Origin: Rhizobium tropici CIAT 899
GTDB lineage: Bacteria > Pseudomonadota > Alphaproteobacteria > Rhizobiales > Rhizobiaceae
Direction: 5' to 3'
Length of the DNA stretch: 64,000 nucleotides
Assembly: GCF_000330885.1 (NCBI RefSeq)
Contig: NC_020062.1
Coordinates: 1,992,374 to 2,056,373 of the forward strand
In this document: piece by piece, positions 52,001-61,042 of the stretch
Numbering within the stretch: position 1 is the stretch's first letter
How the letters are laid out: each line of letters opens with the position of its first letter
Translations under genes and position numbers: made by a program
Notes under the pieces: generated by a model
Told to the model about the DNA's origin: nothing
What the model saw: the letters and a program-made list of their open reading frames with translations, nothing else
Databases searched by the model: none

Positions 52001-52173
52001 ACGTCAGGTGCAGCACCGGGATAGGTGGTCGTCACCGTGACGACGGCGTTCTGGGTCTGCGGATATTGTCGCACGGTAAGCGAGCGGAACGACTGGTAGC
52101 CGATCACGATAATCAACGCGCTGACCACGAGAGCGAGAACGGGGCGCTTGATGAAGATATCGGTGATATTCAT
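49099..52173 (-). CDS. RND-family multidrug efflux permease
   Basis: A 1024-aa inner-membrane HAE1-type pump. The N-terminus MNITDIFIKRPVLALVVSAL, the porter-domain SIGQSIDAMYIGF, helix 4 with the proton-relay Asp pair LAIGLVVDDAIIVVENVNRH near 400, and the C-terminal TLMGLISKHGILIVEVAN near 930 are all present. It would form a tripartite pump with the adaptor 9 bp upstream and a TolC-type channel encoded elsewhere. The ATG at 52173 has GAGG at good spacing; a GTG two codons earlier is less likely. The last 97 bp are duplicated at 47911. Confidence 0.92.
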   Translation of the reverse strand: MNITDIFIKRPVLALVVSALIIVIGYQSFRSLTVRQYPQTQNAVVTVTTTYPGAAPDVIAGFITTPLENAIAQANGIDYMTSTSTSGTSTITVNLRLNYSADAAMTEINAKVSSVLNQLPTGTQQPIMTVSIGQSIDAMYIGFRSDVLASNQITDYLTRVVQPKLQAVNGVQTAEILGARTFALRAWLQPDKLAAYGLSAGDVWTALSANNYISGIGTTRGQMTQTVLTARTDLHSTDEFKEMVVKQIGSTIVRLKDVATVALGSQNPDVQIGFDGQDGVFMGIQIAPTANLLDVIAGVRAVFPSIQEQLPQGLEGYIVYDSSTFVTTSIDEVVKSLVEALVIVIFVVFAFLGSPRSVAIPVVAIPLSLVGTFAMMLIFGFSINLLTLLALVLAIGLVVDDAIIVVENVNRHIEEGSTPMRAALDAAHELVGPILAMTVVLIAVYVPIGFQGGLTGALFTEFAFTLVGAVTVSMIIALTLTPMMCSRILKPHLTDRSGWEERISDFIDRRFSEIHRPYVRMLHGSLNTVPVALVFAVIVLGSIYFLYTSAKTELAPNEDQGFLAAQVTNPPNATLQQKLLNSDQVSKIFRSFPETDKTLQVEVPGTSFQGMVLKPWDQRTRTADQLQPLVQADLAKIAGGQSVVFQIPPLPGASGLPVQFAIGSTSGFEQLNEVSTAFLQEAQKSGQFIFITKDLYVDNPQYSIQIDRSKASALGLSMNNVGSALASMLGGGYVNYFSIDNRSYQVIPQVEQRSRQTIDQIMNYPIANVNGNKIPLSAIATAKLQATPRSVAHFQQLNSATISGVPAPGVAVGDALNTLKSIAARTLPQGYSVDYGGQSRQYVQESSGMATTFALALIIVFLALSAQFNSFRDPFIILVSVPMSIAGALAFISLGIGGASMNIYTQVGLVTLMGLISKHGILIVEVANTLQAEGKTKREAIEGACAIRLRPILMTTGAMVLGVAPLILATGAGAVARFNMGLVIAAGLAIGTLFTLFVVPAVYMLLAADHHKKDAPEAEPAPAH

Positions 52174-52182
52174 CGCCACACC

Positions 52183-53316
52183 TCAGTTGGGGTTCGCCGG
52201 GTTCGCATTGGGATCGTTCGACGGCTGCACGTCGTTGTTGATGATGACAGGCGAGCCGTTGTTGAGTTTCAGCTGGCCTGACGTGACCACCACTTCGCCG
52301 GCATTCAAGCCCTTGGTCACCGAGATCTGATCACCCCGCGCCTGCCCGGTGCTGACGAACTTCTGATTGGCGACAAGCTGCGGCTTTCCATCCGCCCCGT
52401 TGCCCTTGTCGGTCACCACGTAGACAACGTTGCCATAAGGATTGATGGTGACGGCGGTCTGCGGCAGGGAGATGTATTCCTTCGGCTCCCCGACCACTAC
52501 CGTTATGTTGCCGAACATGCCCGGCAGCAGCTTGCGATCGGCATTGGGGAAGGTTGCCCGGATGGTGATGTTGCGGCTCTGCGTATCGACGAGCGGGCTG
52601 ATCGCCGTGATCTTGCCTTCGAAAGTCTGGTTCCCGTAGGCATCGACCGTCGCCGTTACCGCTTGGCCGACCTTCAGCTGTGACAGAGCCTGCTGCGGCA
52701 TGGAAAAATCGAACTGGATCGGATCGAGCGACTGCAAGGTGACGACTGCGGTCCCAGCCGATAGATACTGACCGAGGCTGACCAGCCTGATGCCGAGATG
52801 GCCATCGAAGGGAGCGCGGATCGAATATTGATCGATCAACGCCTGCTGTGACGCGACCTGCGCCTGCGCCGCCTTCCATGTCGCCAGATCACTGTCGACC
52901 TGGCTTTGCGCGATGGTATTCGCCTTGATCAGCTTGGAATCGCGATCATAGGCGATCTGCGCATTGGCCATCGTCGCCTTGTATTGTTCAAGCGTCGCGA
53001 TCTGCTGATCGGCAAGCAGCTGCACGATGAGATCGCCCTTCTTGACGTCCTGGCCGTCTTCGAAGCCGATCTTCTGGACGATGCCCTGGACCTGTGCCGA
53101 AAGATTGGCGCCTTCGACAGCATTGAAGCTGCCGATCGATTGCAGCGTCGTCTGCCATGGGCTCGCTGCCGCGGTGATTGTCGAGACGGTCTGCGGTGGC
53201 GCCTTGAGATTAGCCAGATAGGCCGCAATCATCCGGTTCTTGAATGCCTGGAAGCCGAAGATCCCGCCAAGGATCAGGCCTATGACGATCAGCATGATGA
53301 TCATGCGTTTTATCAT
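52183..53316 (-). CDS. RND efflux membrane fusion adaptor
   Basis: A 377-aa periplasmic adaptor with an N-terminal membrane anchor (MIIMLIVIGLILGGIFGFQA), lipoyl halves (NLSAQVQGIVQKIGFEDGQD and YSIRAPFDGHLGIRLVSLGQ), a short alpha hairpin between them, and a beta-barrel/MP domain (LLPGMFGNITVVVGEP). The C-terminus is Asn/Pro-rich. First gene of the two-gene operon; its own regulator is not adjacent. Confidence 0.9.
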   Translation of the reverse strand: MIKRMIIMLIVIGLILGGIFGFQAFKNRMIAAYLANLKAPPQTVSTITAAASPWQTTLQSIGSFNAVEGANLSAQVQGIVQKIGFEDGQDVKKGDLIVQLLADQQIATLEQYKATMANAQIAYDRDSKLIKANTIAQSQVDSDLATWKAAQAQVASQQALIDQYSIRAPFDGHLGIRLVSLGQYLSAGTAVVTLQSLDPIQFDFSMPQQALSQLKVGQAVTATVDAYGNQTFEGKITAISPLVDTQSRNITIRATFPNADRKLLPGMFGNITVVVGEPKEYISLPQTAVTINPYGNVVYVVTDKGNGADGKPQLVANQKFVSTGQARGDQISVTKGLNAGEVVVTSGQLKLNNGSPVIINNDVQPSNDPNANPANPN

Positions 53317-53807
53317 GAGTGTCAGCTCTACTCTTCGGAAACAGGTCGGGAGAAATTCTATTGGTGTCGTCGCAACGGGATTTCACGGCAATTCTATCAT
53401 TAACCCGCCGGCGCCGAGGCAGTCGCAAGCACATGGCAGCCTGCGGCCAATCTCTGTATGGAAAGTAGCCTTTATCAAGGCTGACAGGTTCGATCAGCCA
53501 AATTCCTTGGCTGCTGCGCCTGTCACGCGGATTTCGCCCGCTGAAGACGACACTGACCCTGCAATGATTCCAGCTGGCGGCGTTTCGTGCGGCCATCCTC
53601 TGCAAACCTCACCAGTCAAACGCCAACGGCCGCCGCTTCACTTGATCAAGGATAAGTTGCCGATATCCGATCTACAACAGCCGGCTGCATATTCCTGAAA
53701 CCATATTTAATGGAGTCTTGAATAAAAGCAATCATGGCGTCGACGCCGCCGCCTTCCCAAATTGCCGCGGCATCGGCGATCTAGGCATTGAGGAAAGGGT
53801 TCGCGCG
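53317..53807. other. Intergenic stretch upstream of the RND operon
   Basis: About 490 bp with no supported gene. It should hold the RND operon promoter near 53320-53420 and the 3' end of the VOC transcript. I see no convincing operator palindrome. Confidence 0.4.
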
Positions 53808-54281
53808 TCAGCCTCGGCGTGCCGCTTCGATCGCGGCCACATCGATCTTCTTCATGGTCATCATCGCGTCGAAAGCCCGCTTTGCCTGATCGCCGCCCTC
53901 GCGCAGCGCTTCCATCAGAACACGCGGCGTGATCTGCCAGGATACGCCCCATCTGTCCTTGCACCAGCCGCATTCGCTTTCCTGGCCGCCATTGCCGACA
54001 ATGGCGTTCCAATAACGATCCGTCTCTTCCTGGTCCTCGGTGTAGATCTGAAACGAAAAGGCTTCATTGTGCTTGAACACCGGACCGCCGTTCAAGCCGA
54101 CGCAGGAAACCCCCGCGACCGTGAACTCGACGACCAGCACATCACCCTCCTTGCCCTCCGGATAGTTTCCCGGTGCGCGAATAACGGCACCCATGGCGCT
54201 ATCTGGAAAAGTCTCGACATAAAAATTGGCGGCGGCCTCTGCGTCCTTGTCGTACCATAGGCAAATTGTGTTCTTTGCCAT
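53808..54281 (-). CDS. VOC-family (PhnB-like) protein
   Basis: A 157-aa vicinal-oxygen-chelate fold protein of the PhnB/3-demethylubiquinone methyltransferase-like group: NTICLWYDKDAEAAANFYVE, VVEFTVAGVSCVGLNGGPVF, FSFQIYTEDQEETDRYWN and CGWCKDRWGVSWQITPRVL. The function of the group is generally unknown. The ATG at 54281 is 9 nt after GGAGG; the ATG at 54290 touches that site and is less likely. Confidence 0.85.
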   Translation of the reverse strand: MAKNTICLWYDKDAEAAANFYVETFPDSAMGAVIRAPGNYPEGKEGDVLVVEFTVAGVSCVGLNGGPVFKHNEAFSFQIYTEDQEETDRYWNAIVGNGGQESECGWCKDRWGVSWQITPRVLMEALREGGDQAKRAFDAMMTMKKIDVAAIEAARRG

Positions 54282-54639
54282 TGTTCTCATCCTCCTGTTC
54301 TCCATTTCCCGATTGTTGAAATAGGCGCGAGATTGGATTTCGCCACCCTCATCGATGCCATTTCGGCTGGGCAATGACCGTTTTCCTGTCTTGACCTCGC
54401 TACCTTCTAAGACCGAAATAATTTGCGGGCGGCGCGGTTGTAATGACGCCATATTGGCAGATGCCGCAACCTTGAGTAAATGATGGGGAACGGGGCCGTC
54501 GCCGTCGATCAATTCACGATCGGTCGCCGGGTCGGAAACGTGCAGGAAATCGAAAAGCGGTTGCGCCGGCATTCTGGTCGCAACTACTTTTGGATATTTC
54601 TGTTCGCGCCAATCTGGTTGAAGAGTGAGAACAATAGAA

Positions 54640-56415
54640 ATGAACAGCTTGCAAAAGAGCCTGCTTTTACTCCTCTCACCATGCCTTTTGATTTGCACGG
54701 AGACTGCTCGCGCTGCCGATAGCGTGACGATTCCAGGATACGCTCCCAAAACGGGCGTCGAATACGTCTATCGCTCTCGCAAGACCACCTCCACCGACAT
54801 GTCGTTATGGTTCGATAAGCCGGCCGCGATCATACGTGGAGATTTCCGTCAGCGTATGACGGTCGTCTCGCGGAATACGAATAGTATGCAGGTTCTCTGG
54901 TCGCTCAGCGCGGATCTGCCGCAAGGTGCCGAAGGCGCCGCCGATTCCTACGCAATGAACGCCCTCTACGGAAATTCATTGTCGGTCTATGGTATCCGTC
55001 AACTGGAATATGAAGCGGGGTTGAACGGCTTCCCGAGTAAACTCGTCGGATTCGACGCGATCTTCCGTAACGTACAGAATGCGGCCGCAGTTGGACCAGA
55101 TGGCCTTGCTGTCGCACCACAAAGCAGCCTCACAAATATTATTGACGGTATAAAAAGCAATCCGCTGCTGGTTATTCATAATCTCGCACCGGAAGCGGAG
55201 CTACTCGCCACCATACAGCAGGAGGACGGGGCGACATACGACGTCGGCCAAACGGGAACGGTGGCGACGGTGGAATATTCGCGGGGCATGCCTGTTCCTG
55301 CCACCATCGAATGGAAGCTCGACACCGCAGATTTGGACAATCAAACCGCTACCTTCAGCCTAAAAAAAGCCTATGACAAAGTGGCGTTCCAACAATCGCA
55401 GGCATCAGCTGTCGAGGGAGTGATCGCAAGCTTTGGTGAAAAGGCCAAGCAGCTCACTGGCGAGCAATTGGCGGCGGCCAGAATTGTCAGCAAAAACGCG
55501 ACGATGACATTCATCGTGTCCCTGCGCGACGGCTCGACGCTTGAAGCGACAGAAACAGTTACTGCGGAAAGCGGCGGCATAAAGATTACCGCAATGAGCC
55601 ATGTCTGGCGCGAGGACCTGCCGGCGAGTCTGCCCGAGCTGTCGAACTGGAACAGCCAGGCCATGTCTGCATCCGCTGTTGCTCTGCAGCCAGAGCCTGG
55701 TACCAATTCCGCGACAGCCAAGTCGCCGCTTTTCGACAGATCGGCGATCGAGGAAGGACAGGCCGCCTATGATAGTGGCAACTACGCCGCCGCGCTGAGC
55801 TACTGGAAGCCGCTCGCCGATCAAGGGGCAGCGGCCGCGCAATATAAGCTCGCCGGGCTTTATCTGTCCGGTTTAGGTGTCGATCGAGATTCCGCCCTCG
55901 CTGTCACCTATATCCGCAAGGCAGCGGAGCAAGATTGGGCGGAAGCGCAAAGCAGCCTTAGCGATCTCTATGCCGTCGGCCAAGGTGTTCCGCAAGATTA
56001 TGCGCAAGCTGTGATTTGGGGCCGTAAAGCGGCTGAGCAGGGGCTCGCTGTTGCTCAGTATAATCTGGGATACAGCTACGAAAGCGGCCAAGGCGTTCCC
56101 CAGGACTATGCGCAAGCGTTGATTTGGTATCGCCGTGCCGCCGATCAGGATTTTGCCACGGCCCAGTACGCCCTCGGTCTCTTATACGACCAAGGTCTGG
56201 GCGTTCCCCAAGATTACGGTCAAGCGATCGTCTGGTATAAAAAAGCCGCCGACAAGGGCCTGGATGTGGCCCAGGGCAATCTCGGCAACATGTATGCAAT
56301 GGGCCATGGAGTTGTGCGGGATCGGGACGAGGCAATCAAATGGTTCCGTAAGGCGTCCGACCAGGGACTTACAACTGCGCAAGAATCCCTGAAAAGGCTA
56401 GAGAAGCAGGAATAG
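54640..56415 (+). CDS. Exported Sel1-repeat protein
   Basis: About 591 aa. A Sec signal peptide (MNSLQKSLLLLLSPCLLICT, cleavage after ETARA) is followed by a ~340-aa domain I do not recognise, then six Sel1-like repeats from about residue 385, each of the form A-x-Y-x-LG-xx-Y-x-x-G-x-GV-x-x-D (for example AQYNLGYSYESGQGVPQDYA). Such repeats mediate protein-protein contacts in the periplasm or at the surface. Without a strong ribosome site the start is chosen for the signal peptide; a GTG at 54625 is possible. No operon partner. Confidence 0.82.
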   Translation: MNSLQKSLLLLLSPCLLICTETARAADSVTIPGYAPKTGVEYVYRSRKTTSTDMSLWFDKPAAIIRGDFRQRMTVVSRNTNSMQVLWSLSADLPQGAEGAADSYAMNALYGNSLSVYGIRQLEYEAGLNGFPSKLVGFDAIFRNVQNAAAVGPDGLAVAPQSSLTNIIDGIKSNPLLVIHNLAPEAELLATIQQEDGATYDVGQTGTVATVEYSRGMPVPATIEWKLDTADLDNQTATFSLKKAYDKVAFQQSQASAVEGVIASFGEKAKQLTGEQLAAARIVSKNATMTFIVSLRDGSTLEATETVTAESGGIKITAMSHVWREDLPASLPELSNWNSQAMSASAVALQPEPGTNSATAKSPLFDRSAIEEGQAAYDSGNYAAALSYWKPLADQGAAAAQYKLAGLYLSGLGVDRDSALAVTYIRKAAEQDWAEAQSSLSDLYAVGQGVPQDYAQAVIWGRKAAEQGLAVAQYNLGYSYESGQGVPQDYAQALIWYRRAADQDFATAQYALGLLYDQGLGVPQDYGQAIVWYKKAADKGLDVAQGNLGNMYAMGHGVVRDRDEAIKWFRKASDQGLTTAQESLKRLEKQE

Positions 56416-56531
56416 GCGCGTCTTTTCTTCTTTCGGTGGTCCTGAGTTATTCTCCCTAGCGCGCTCTGCAACAAAGTCGGTGCGCTGCCCGGTCCTTTCA
56501 TGAAGTACGCGAATATGAAAGACGAGGTCAT

Positions 56532-57068
56532 ATGAGAAACATCGGATCGCAGATCGAAACGCCACGGCTGCTGCTCCGTCCTTCGCGTCTATCCGATACT
56601 CCTGCTCTGTTCGAATTTCTGGGCGACAAGGAAGCCATGAAGCATACGCATGCGGACGTGACGCCTGGCGAATGCCGTCGCAGGATCGCGGTTCACGAAT
56701 GGCGCCGGCGGCGCGATGGATATGCACCCTGGACCGCTGTCAGAAAGAAAGATGCAAGAATCATCGGCTGGGGCGGCTTGTACAACGATCCGTTTGACCC
56801 AGGCTGGGGCTGCGAAATCGGATACTTTTTCCGCCGGGACGCCTGGGGATATGGCTACGCATCGGAATTGGTCGCCGCGGCGCTGCATTTTGCCGACAGG
56901 GAGCTGCGGCTTGGCGAAGTCCGCGCCTTTGCCCACCCTGAAAACACAGCTTCCAGGAAGATCCTGGAAATGGCAGGTTTCGGGATCGTTCGCTTCGTTC
57001 CTGAGATGAATCGCCTGCTCCTTTCCAGAGCCCGGCGTGGGGACAACATAGTAGATCGAGACGGATGA
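56532..57068 (+). CDS. GNAT-family acetyltransferase (RimJ/RimL type)
   Basis: A 178-aa N-acetyltransferase with IETPRLLLRPSRLSDTPALF at the N-terminus, GWGGLYNDPFDPGWGCEIGY near 77, the acetyl-CoA loop RDAWGYGYASELVAAALHFA near 100 and VRAFAHPENTASRKILEMAG near 130. The substrate cannot be predicted. Confidence 0.85.
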   Translation: MRNIGSQIETPRLLLRPSRLSDTPALFEFLGDKEAMKHTHADVTPGECRRRIAVHEWRRRRDGYAPWTAVRKKDARIIGWGGLYNDPFDPGWGCEIGYFFRRDAWGYGYASELVAAALHFADRELRLGEVRAFAHPENTASRKILEMAGFGIVRFVPEMNRLLLSRARRGDNIVDRDG

Positions 57069-57229
57069 GAATTACGTCTTCTCTCGAGAATGCATGACGG
57101 GCAAAGTTTAAAAACAAGCGTCGCATTAAATAATATGACTTTTTTTATCTTGTTTTGACCCGGTGACACGGCTATATCGCGCACGCGCCTTCGTTCGATC
57201 TCGTCGACAACAGTCATCAGGATATTTTC

Positions 57230-58258
57230 GTGACCATATTGAAATCAGTTTTGGCCGTTTCAGCTCTTTGTGCGACCCTTGGCTTTGCCGCGTCAACAGC
57301 CTTTGCCGCTTCGACCAGCTATCCGTTGACCATCGATAATTGCGGCGTCAAGGTCACGTTTCAGAAGGCTCCGGAGCGCGCGATCGGGCTCGGCCAGAAT
57401 AGCGCCGAAATTCTTCTCCTGCTCGGCCTCGAAAACAAAATGGTCGGCACCGCTTTCTGGCCCAACAAGGTTCTGCCGCAGCTTGCGGAAGCCAATTCCA
57501 AGGTCAAGCTGCTGACGGTCGAGTTCCCGACCTTTGAATCGATCCTCTCGGAAAATCCTGACTTCGTTACAGCCGCCCTGCCGACCCTGATGGGACCAAG
57601 CAGCAAAGTGGCAAAGCGCGAGGACTTCGAAAAGCTCAATATTCCGACCTATGTTTCCCCCAGTATGTGCCCGGCCCAGGGAGCCTCTCAGGACAAATAC
57701 GGCTATGCCGCCCGTAGCCAGATCTGGAACATGAGCACTCTTTACCAGGAAATCGACGAGCTCTCGCAGATTTTCGACGTCCGCGACAAGGGCCAGGCGC
57801 TGATCACGGATCTGAAAAAGCGGGAAGAGGCACTGCGCGTGGATGCGCCGAAGGATGGCAAGAAGCTCTCCTATGTCTTCTGGTTCTCCAGCCCATCCCC
57901 ATCTGCAGATGCCTATGTCGGCGGAAAAAACAGCCCGTCAGGCTATATCGCCGACCTTCTTGGCGGAACCAATGCCATCAAAACCGATGCGGAATCGCCG
58001 CAGCTCGGTTGGGAAAGCATCATCGCTAGCAATCCCGACGTCATCGTGGTCACCCAGGTCGACCGCAATCGCTGGGAACTCGACAAAGTCCAGGCAAAGA
58101 TCAAGTTCCTGACGACCGATCCGGCGACCAGCCAGATGACGGCGGTGAAGAACAAGGCCATGGTGATCATGCCCGCGCAGGCGATGAATCCGAGCGTGCA
58201 GACAATTTTCGGCGCCGAACAGGTGGCTGAGCAGCTGAAGGCACTCGGCCTCAGGTGA
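57230..58258 (+). CDS. Iron-type ABC transporter substrate-binding protein
   Basis: A 342-aa periplasmic binding protein of the FepB/BtuF class with a Sec signal (LAVSALCATLGFAASTAFAA). NAEILLLLG-type first lobe (NSAEILLLLGLENKMVGTAF), FESILSENPDFVTAAL and GWESIIASNPDVIVVTQVDR are characteristic. The start is GTG. The C-terminus overlaps the permease start by 4 bp. The ligand could be a ferric siderophore, haem or cobalamin-like compound. No clear Fur/RirA box was found, only an A+T-rich promoter near 57125-57155. Confidence 0.87.
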   Translation: MTILKSVLAVSALCATLGFAASTAFAASTSYPLTIDNCGVKVTFQKAPERAIGLGQNSAEILLLLGLENKMVGTAFWPNKVLPQLAEANSKVKLLTVEFPTFESILSENPDFVTAALPTLMGPSSKVAKREDFEKLNIPTYVSPSMCPAQGASQDKYGYAARSQIWNMSTLYQEIDELSQIFDVRDKGQALITDLKKREEALRVDAPKDGKKLSYVFWFSSPSPSADAYVGGKNSPSGYIADLLGGTNAIKTDAESPQLGWESIIASNPDVIVVTQVDRNRWELDKVQAKIKFLTTDPATSQMTAVKNKAMVIMPAQAMNPSVQTIFGAEQVAEQLKALGLR

Positions 58259-59313
58259 GCATAGTGGTGGAAACCAGTAAGTCCGGTCGCCTTTTGTCGC
58301 GGGTCGCCGCCCCTGCCGGACTTTTTCTGGCGTGCCTTGCAGCGATCGCGCTGGTGGTCGGCATCAGTGTGGGGATCGGCGACATGCCGATCCCGCTTTC
58401 CACCACCTATTTCGCCATCACGAACAAGTTGGGCTGGACCTCGGTCGAGCTCAACCGCATCCATGAAACCGTCATCTGGGAATATCGGCTGAGCCGCGCT
58501 TTGGTCGCCGTATTCTGCGGCGCGGGTCTCGCGCTTTGCGGTGCGATCATGCAGTCCATGCTGCGCAATCCCTTGGCCGAGCCTTACGTGCTCGGCATCT
58601 CCGCCGGCGCCTCCACCGGCGCGGTTGCTGTCGTTATTCTCGGGATCGGAGCTGGCGCCGTTTCGCTCTCCGCCGGTGCCTTCGCCGGTGCTTTTGCGGC
58701 CTTTATCCTCGTCGCCGTGCTTTCGAACGGAGCACGCGGTGGCCCGGACAGAACGATTTTGGCGGGTGTTGCCACGTCGCAGCTATTCAACGCAGCGACA
58801 TCCTACGTCGTCACCACCTCCGGCAATGCCCAGCAGGCGCGCGACGTTATGTTCTGGCTGCTCGGAAGCTTCAGTGGTGTGCGCTGGCCGGAATTTGCAC
58901 TGGTGTCGATTGTCGTCGGATTGGGTCTGATCGTCTGCCTGTTCTATTCGCGTCTGCTTGACGCTTTCGCTTTTGGCGACGAGGCGGCCGCCTCGCTCGG
59001 CGTAAATGTCGGCCGCACCCGTATCATTCTGTTTGCACTGACCGCGGTCATCACGGCAACCATCGTCAGCATGGTCGGCACGATCGGCTTCGTCGGTCTG
59101 GTCGTCCCGCATGCGGCGCGCTTCGTCGTCGGGCCGCTTCACATCCGGTTGCTGCCTGCCTGTGCCATTACCGGCGCCATCTTCATGGTTCTCGCCGATA
59201 TTGCCTCCCGCATCCTCATTCCGCAGCAGGTTCTGCCGATCGGCGTGGTCACGGCGCTGGTCGGCGTTCCCTTCTTCTCCATCATTCTCTACCGGCTCCA
59301 GCGGGCATCATGA
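58255..59313 (+). CDS. FecCD-family ABC permease
   Basis: A 352-aa permease with about nine or ten membrane segments. RLSRALVAVFCGAGLALCGA, MLRNPLAEPYVLGISAGAST and GTIGFVGLVVPHAARFVVGP are FecCD signatures, the last being the coupling region. GTG start overlaps the binding-protein gene (GTGA) and its end overlaps the ATPase gene by 4 bp (ATGA), so the three are tightly coupled. It would act as a homodimer. Confidence 0.93.
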   Translation: MSIVVETSKSGRLLSRVAAPAGLFLACLAAIALVVGISVGIGDMPIPLSTTYFAITNKLGWTSVELNRIHETVIWEYRLSRALVAVFCGAGLALCGAIMQSMLRNPLAEPYVLGISAGASTGAVAVVILGIGAGAVSLSAGAFAGAFAAFILVAVLSNGARGGPDRTILAGVATSQLFNAATSYVVTTSGNAQQARDVMFWLLGSFSGVRWPEFALVSIVVGLGLIVCLFYSRLLDAFAFGDEAAASLGVNVGRTRIILFALTAVITATIVSMVGTIGFVGLVVPHAARFVVGPLHIRLLPACAITGAIFMVLADIASRILIPQQVLPIGVVTALVGVPFFSIILYRLQRAS

Positions 59314-60071
59314 GCATAAAGGCCGACAATATCACCTGGAAAATCGGCGCGAAGACCGTTCTCAACGGCGTCTCTTTCGAGGCGCCTGCAGGCAAGATGC
59401 TTGGTCTCCTCGGGCCGAACGGCTCCGGCAAGACCTCGCTTCTGCGTCTACTTGCGGGGCTGAAACGGCCGAACTCCGGCCGCATCACTCTCGAAGAGAA
59501 GAATTTACAGCAGATGTCCCGCCGTTCGATCGCAAGGCGTGTCGCCTTCGTCGAGCAACACAGCACAACCAATGCCAATCTCAGGGTCATCGATGTCGTA
59601 AAGCTCGGCCGCTTTCCGCATCGCTCGATGTTCTCAGGCTGGACATCGGCAGATGACGAGGCCGTGGAAGACGCTCTCGAGCGCGCCGGCATGAAGGAGA
59701 AACGGGAGGACCGATGGCAGAGCCTGTCGGGCGGCGAAAAGCAGCGCACTCACATTGCGCGGGCTTTGGCACAGTCGCCGAAGGAACTGATCCTTGATGA
59801 GCCGACCAACCATCTCGACATCCAGCATCAAATCGGTCTGATGCGCTTGGTTGCCGGCCTGCCCGTCACCAGCATCATCGCTCTCCACGATCTCAACCAC
59901 GCCGCGATGTTCTGCGATCAGCTGATCATCATGCAGCAAGGCGGGGTCGTGGCCTCCGGAGCCCCGGAAGACGTGCTGACGGAAGATTTGCTGAGAAATG
60001 TCTTTGCCGTTGAGGCAAGGATCGAGACCTCTCCTCACCACGACCGGCCGCACATTCACTATCTGCGCTGA
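59310..60071 (+). CDS. Iron-type ABC transporter ATP-binding protein
   Basis: A 253-aa ATPase with Walker A GLLGPNGSGKTSLLRLLAG, Q-loop around VAFVEQHSTT, signature LSGGEKQRTHIARAL, Walker B PKELILDEPTNHLD and the His switch ALHDLNHA. It completes the FepBDC-like importer encoded from 57230. Confidence 0.94.
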   Translation: MSIKADNITWKIGAKTVLNGVSFEAPAGKMLGLLGPNGSGKTSLLRLLAGLKRPNSGRITLEEKNLQQMSRRSIARRVAFVEQHSTTNANLRVIDVVKLGRFPHRSMFSGWTSADDEAVEDALERAGMKEKREDRWQSLSGGEKQRTHIARALAQSPKELILDEPTNHLDIQHQIGLMRLVAGLPVTSIIALHDLNHAAMFCDQLIIMQQGGVVASGAPEDVLTEDLLRNVFAVEARIETSPHHDRPHIHYLR

Positions 60072-60228
60072 GGGGAAATTCGGAATCTGTCCCCTGATCA
60101 TCCTTGCCTCGAACTGCAACCAAGCGCATCTTTCGCAATGACCCTCGGCATCTCCGAGAGTTTTGATTGGCATCGGCAAAGGGCCGCAGCGGCATCGATT
60201 TTGCGCGTGCGGCGGATGGGGGAAATGC

Positions 60229-60996
60229 GTGACGGATAGGCTCAAGGGCAAGATTGCCATCATTTCAGGCGGCGCCACCGGCATGGGCGGTGCGGCGTCG
60301 CGCCTGTTTGCGGCCGAAGGCGCCAAGGTGGCGATCATCGACAGAAACGGCGACGCAGCGACTGCGACCGTGCGCGAAATCCGAGACGCCGGTGGCGTTG
60401 CCGACCATTGGGTTGCCGATGTTTCGAATGAGGCGGCGGTCAATGCGGCAGTCAAAGGCATCGAAGACCGCTTTGGCGCGGTAACCGTGCTCTTCAATCA
60501 TGCAGGCACCATCGTCATCAAGCCGTTCCTCGACACGACGCTTGAGGAATGGGAATGGCTGCACGGCGTCAACGTCCGCTCGATGTTCCTGATGACCAAG
60601 GCCGTGCTGCCGGGCATGATTGCTGCCGGCGGCGGTTCCATCGTCTGCACCTCGTCGATCTCGGCTGTTGCCGCAACCCCGATGGAGGTGCTCTACGACA
60701 CGACGAAGGGGGCGGTGCACATGTTTGCCCGCGCCATCGCAGTCGAGTTCCGCGATCGCAATATCCGCTGCAATGCCGTCTGCCCCGGCTTCATCCGCAC
60801 GCCGCATGGGCTGCGCGAAGTGGCTGAGTTGCAGGCTCTGGGTGTCGATGTCTCGGATGCGGCAATCGCCGCGCAACAAGGCCGGATCGGCGAACCCGAG
60901 GATGTGGCGCGTGCCGCCCTCTATCTTGCTTCCGACGAGTCCAACTTCGTCAACGGCATCCACCTTTTCGTCGACAACGGCTTTACCGCCATCTGA
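60229..60996 (+). CDS. Short-chain dehydrogenase/reductase
   Basis: A 255-aa classical SDR: cofactor motif AIISGGATGMGGAASRLFAA, NHAG near 87, catalytic Ser around CTSSISAVAATPMEVLYDTTKGA with Y-x-x-x-K as YDTTK, and PGFIRTPHG. The GTG at 60229 follows GGGGGA and begins the conserved VTDRLKGKIAIISGG. It lies 157 bp after the ABC ATPase and is probably separate. An Asp in the second strand (IIDRNGD) favours NAD. Confidence 0.87.
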   Translation: MTDRLKGKIAIISGGATGMGGAASRLFAAEGAKVAIIDRNGDAATATVREIRDAGGVADHWVADVSNEAAVNAAVKGIEDRFGAVTVLFNHAGTIVIKPFLDTTLEEWEWLHGVNVRSMFLMTKAVLPGMIAAGGGSIVCTSSISAVAATPMEVLYDTTKGAVHMFARAIAVEFRDRNIRCNAVCPGFIRTPHGLREVAELQALGVDVSDAAIAAQQGRIGEPEDVARAALYLASDESNFVNGIHLFVDNGFTAI

Positions 60997-61042
60997 TCAC
61001 TGACGCAGTGATAAAGCCGCCAAACATTCCGTCGAGGCGGCG

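Noticed and set aside
54480..54640. EcfG-type promoter for the Sel1 gene
   Set aside because: GGAAC near 54488 has no GTT at the needed distance.
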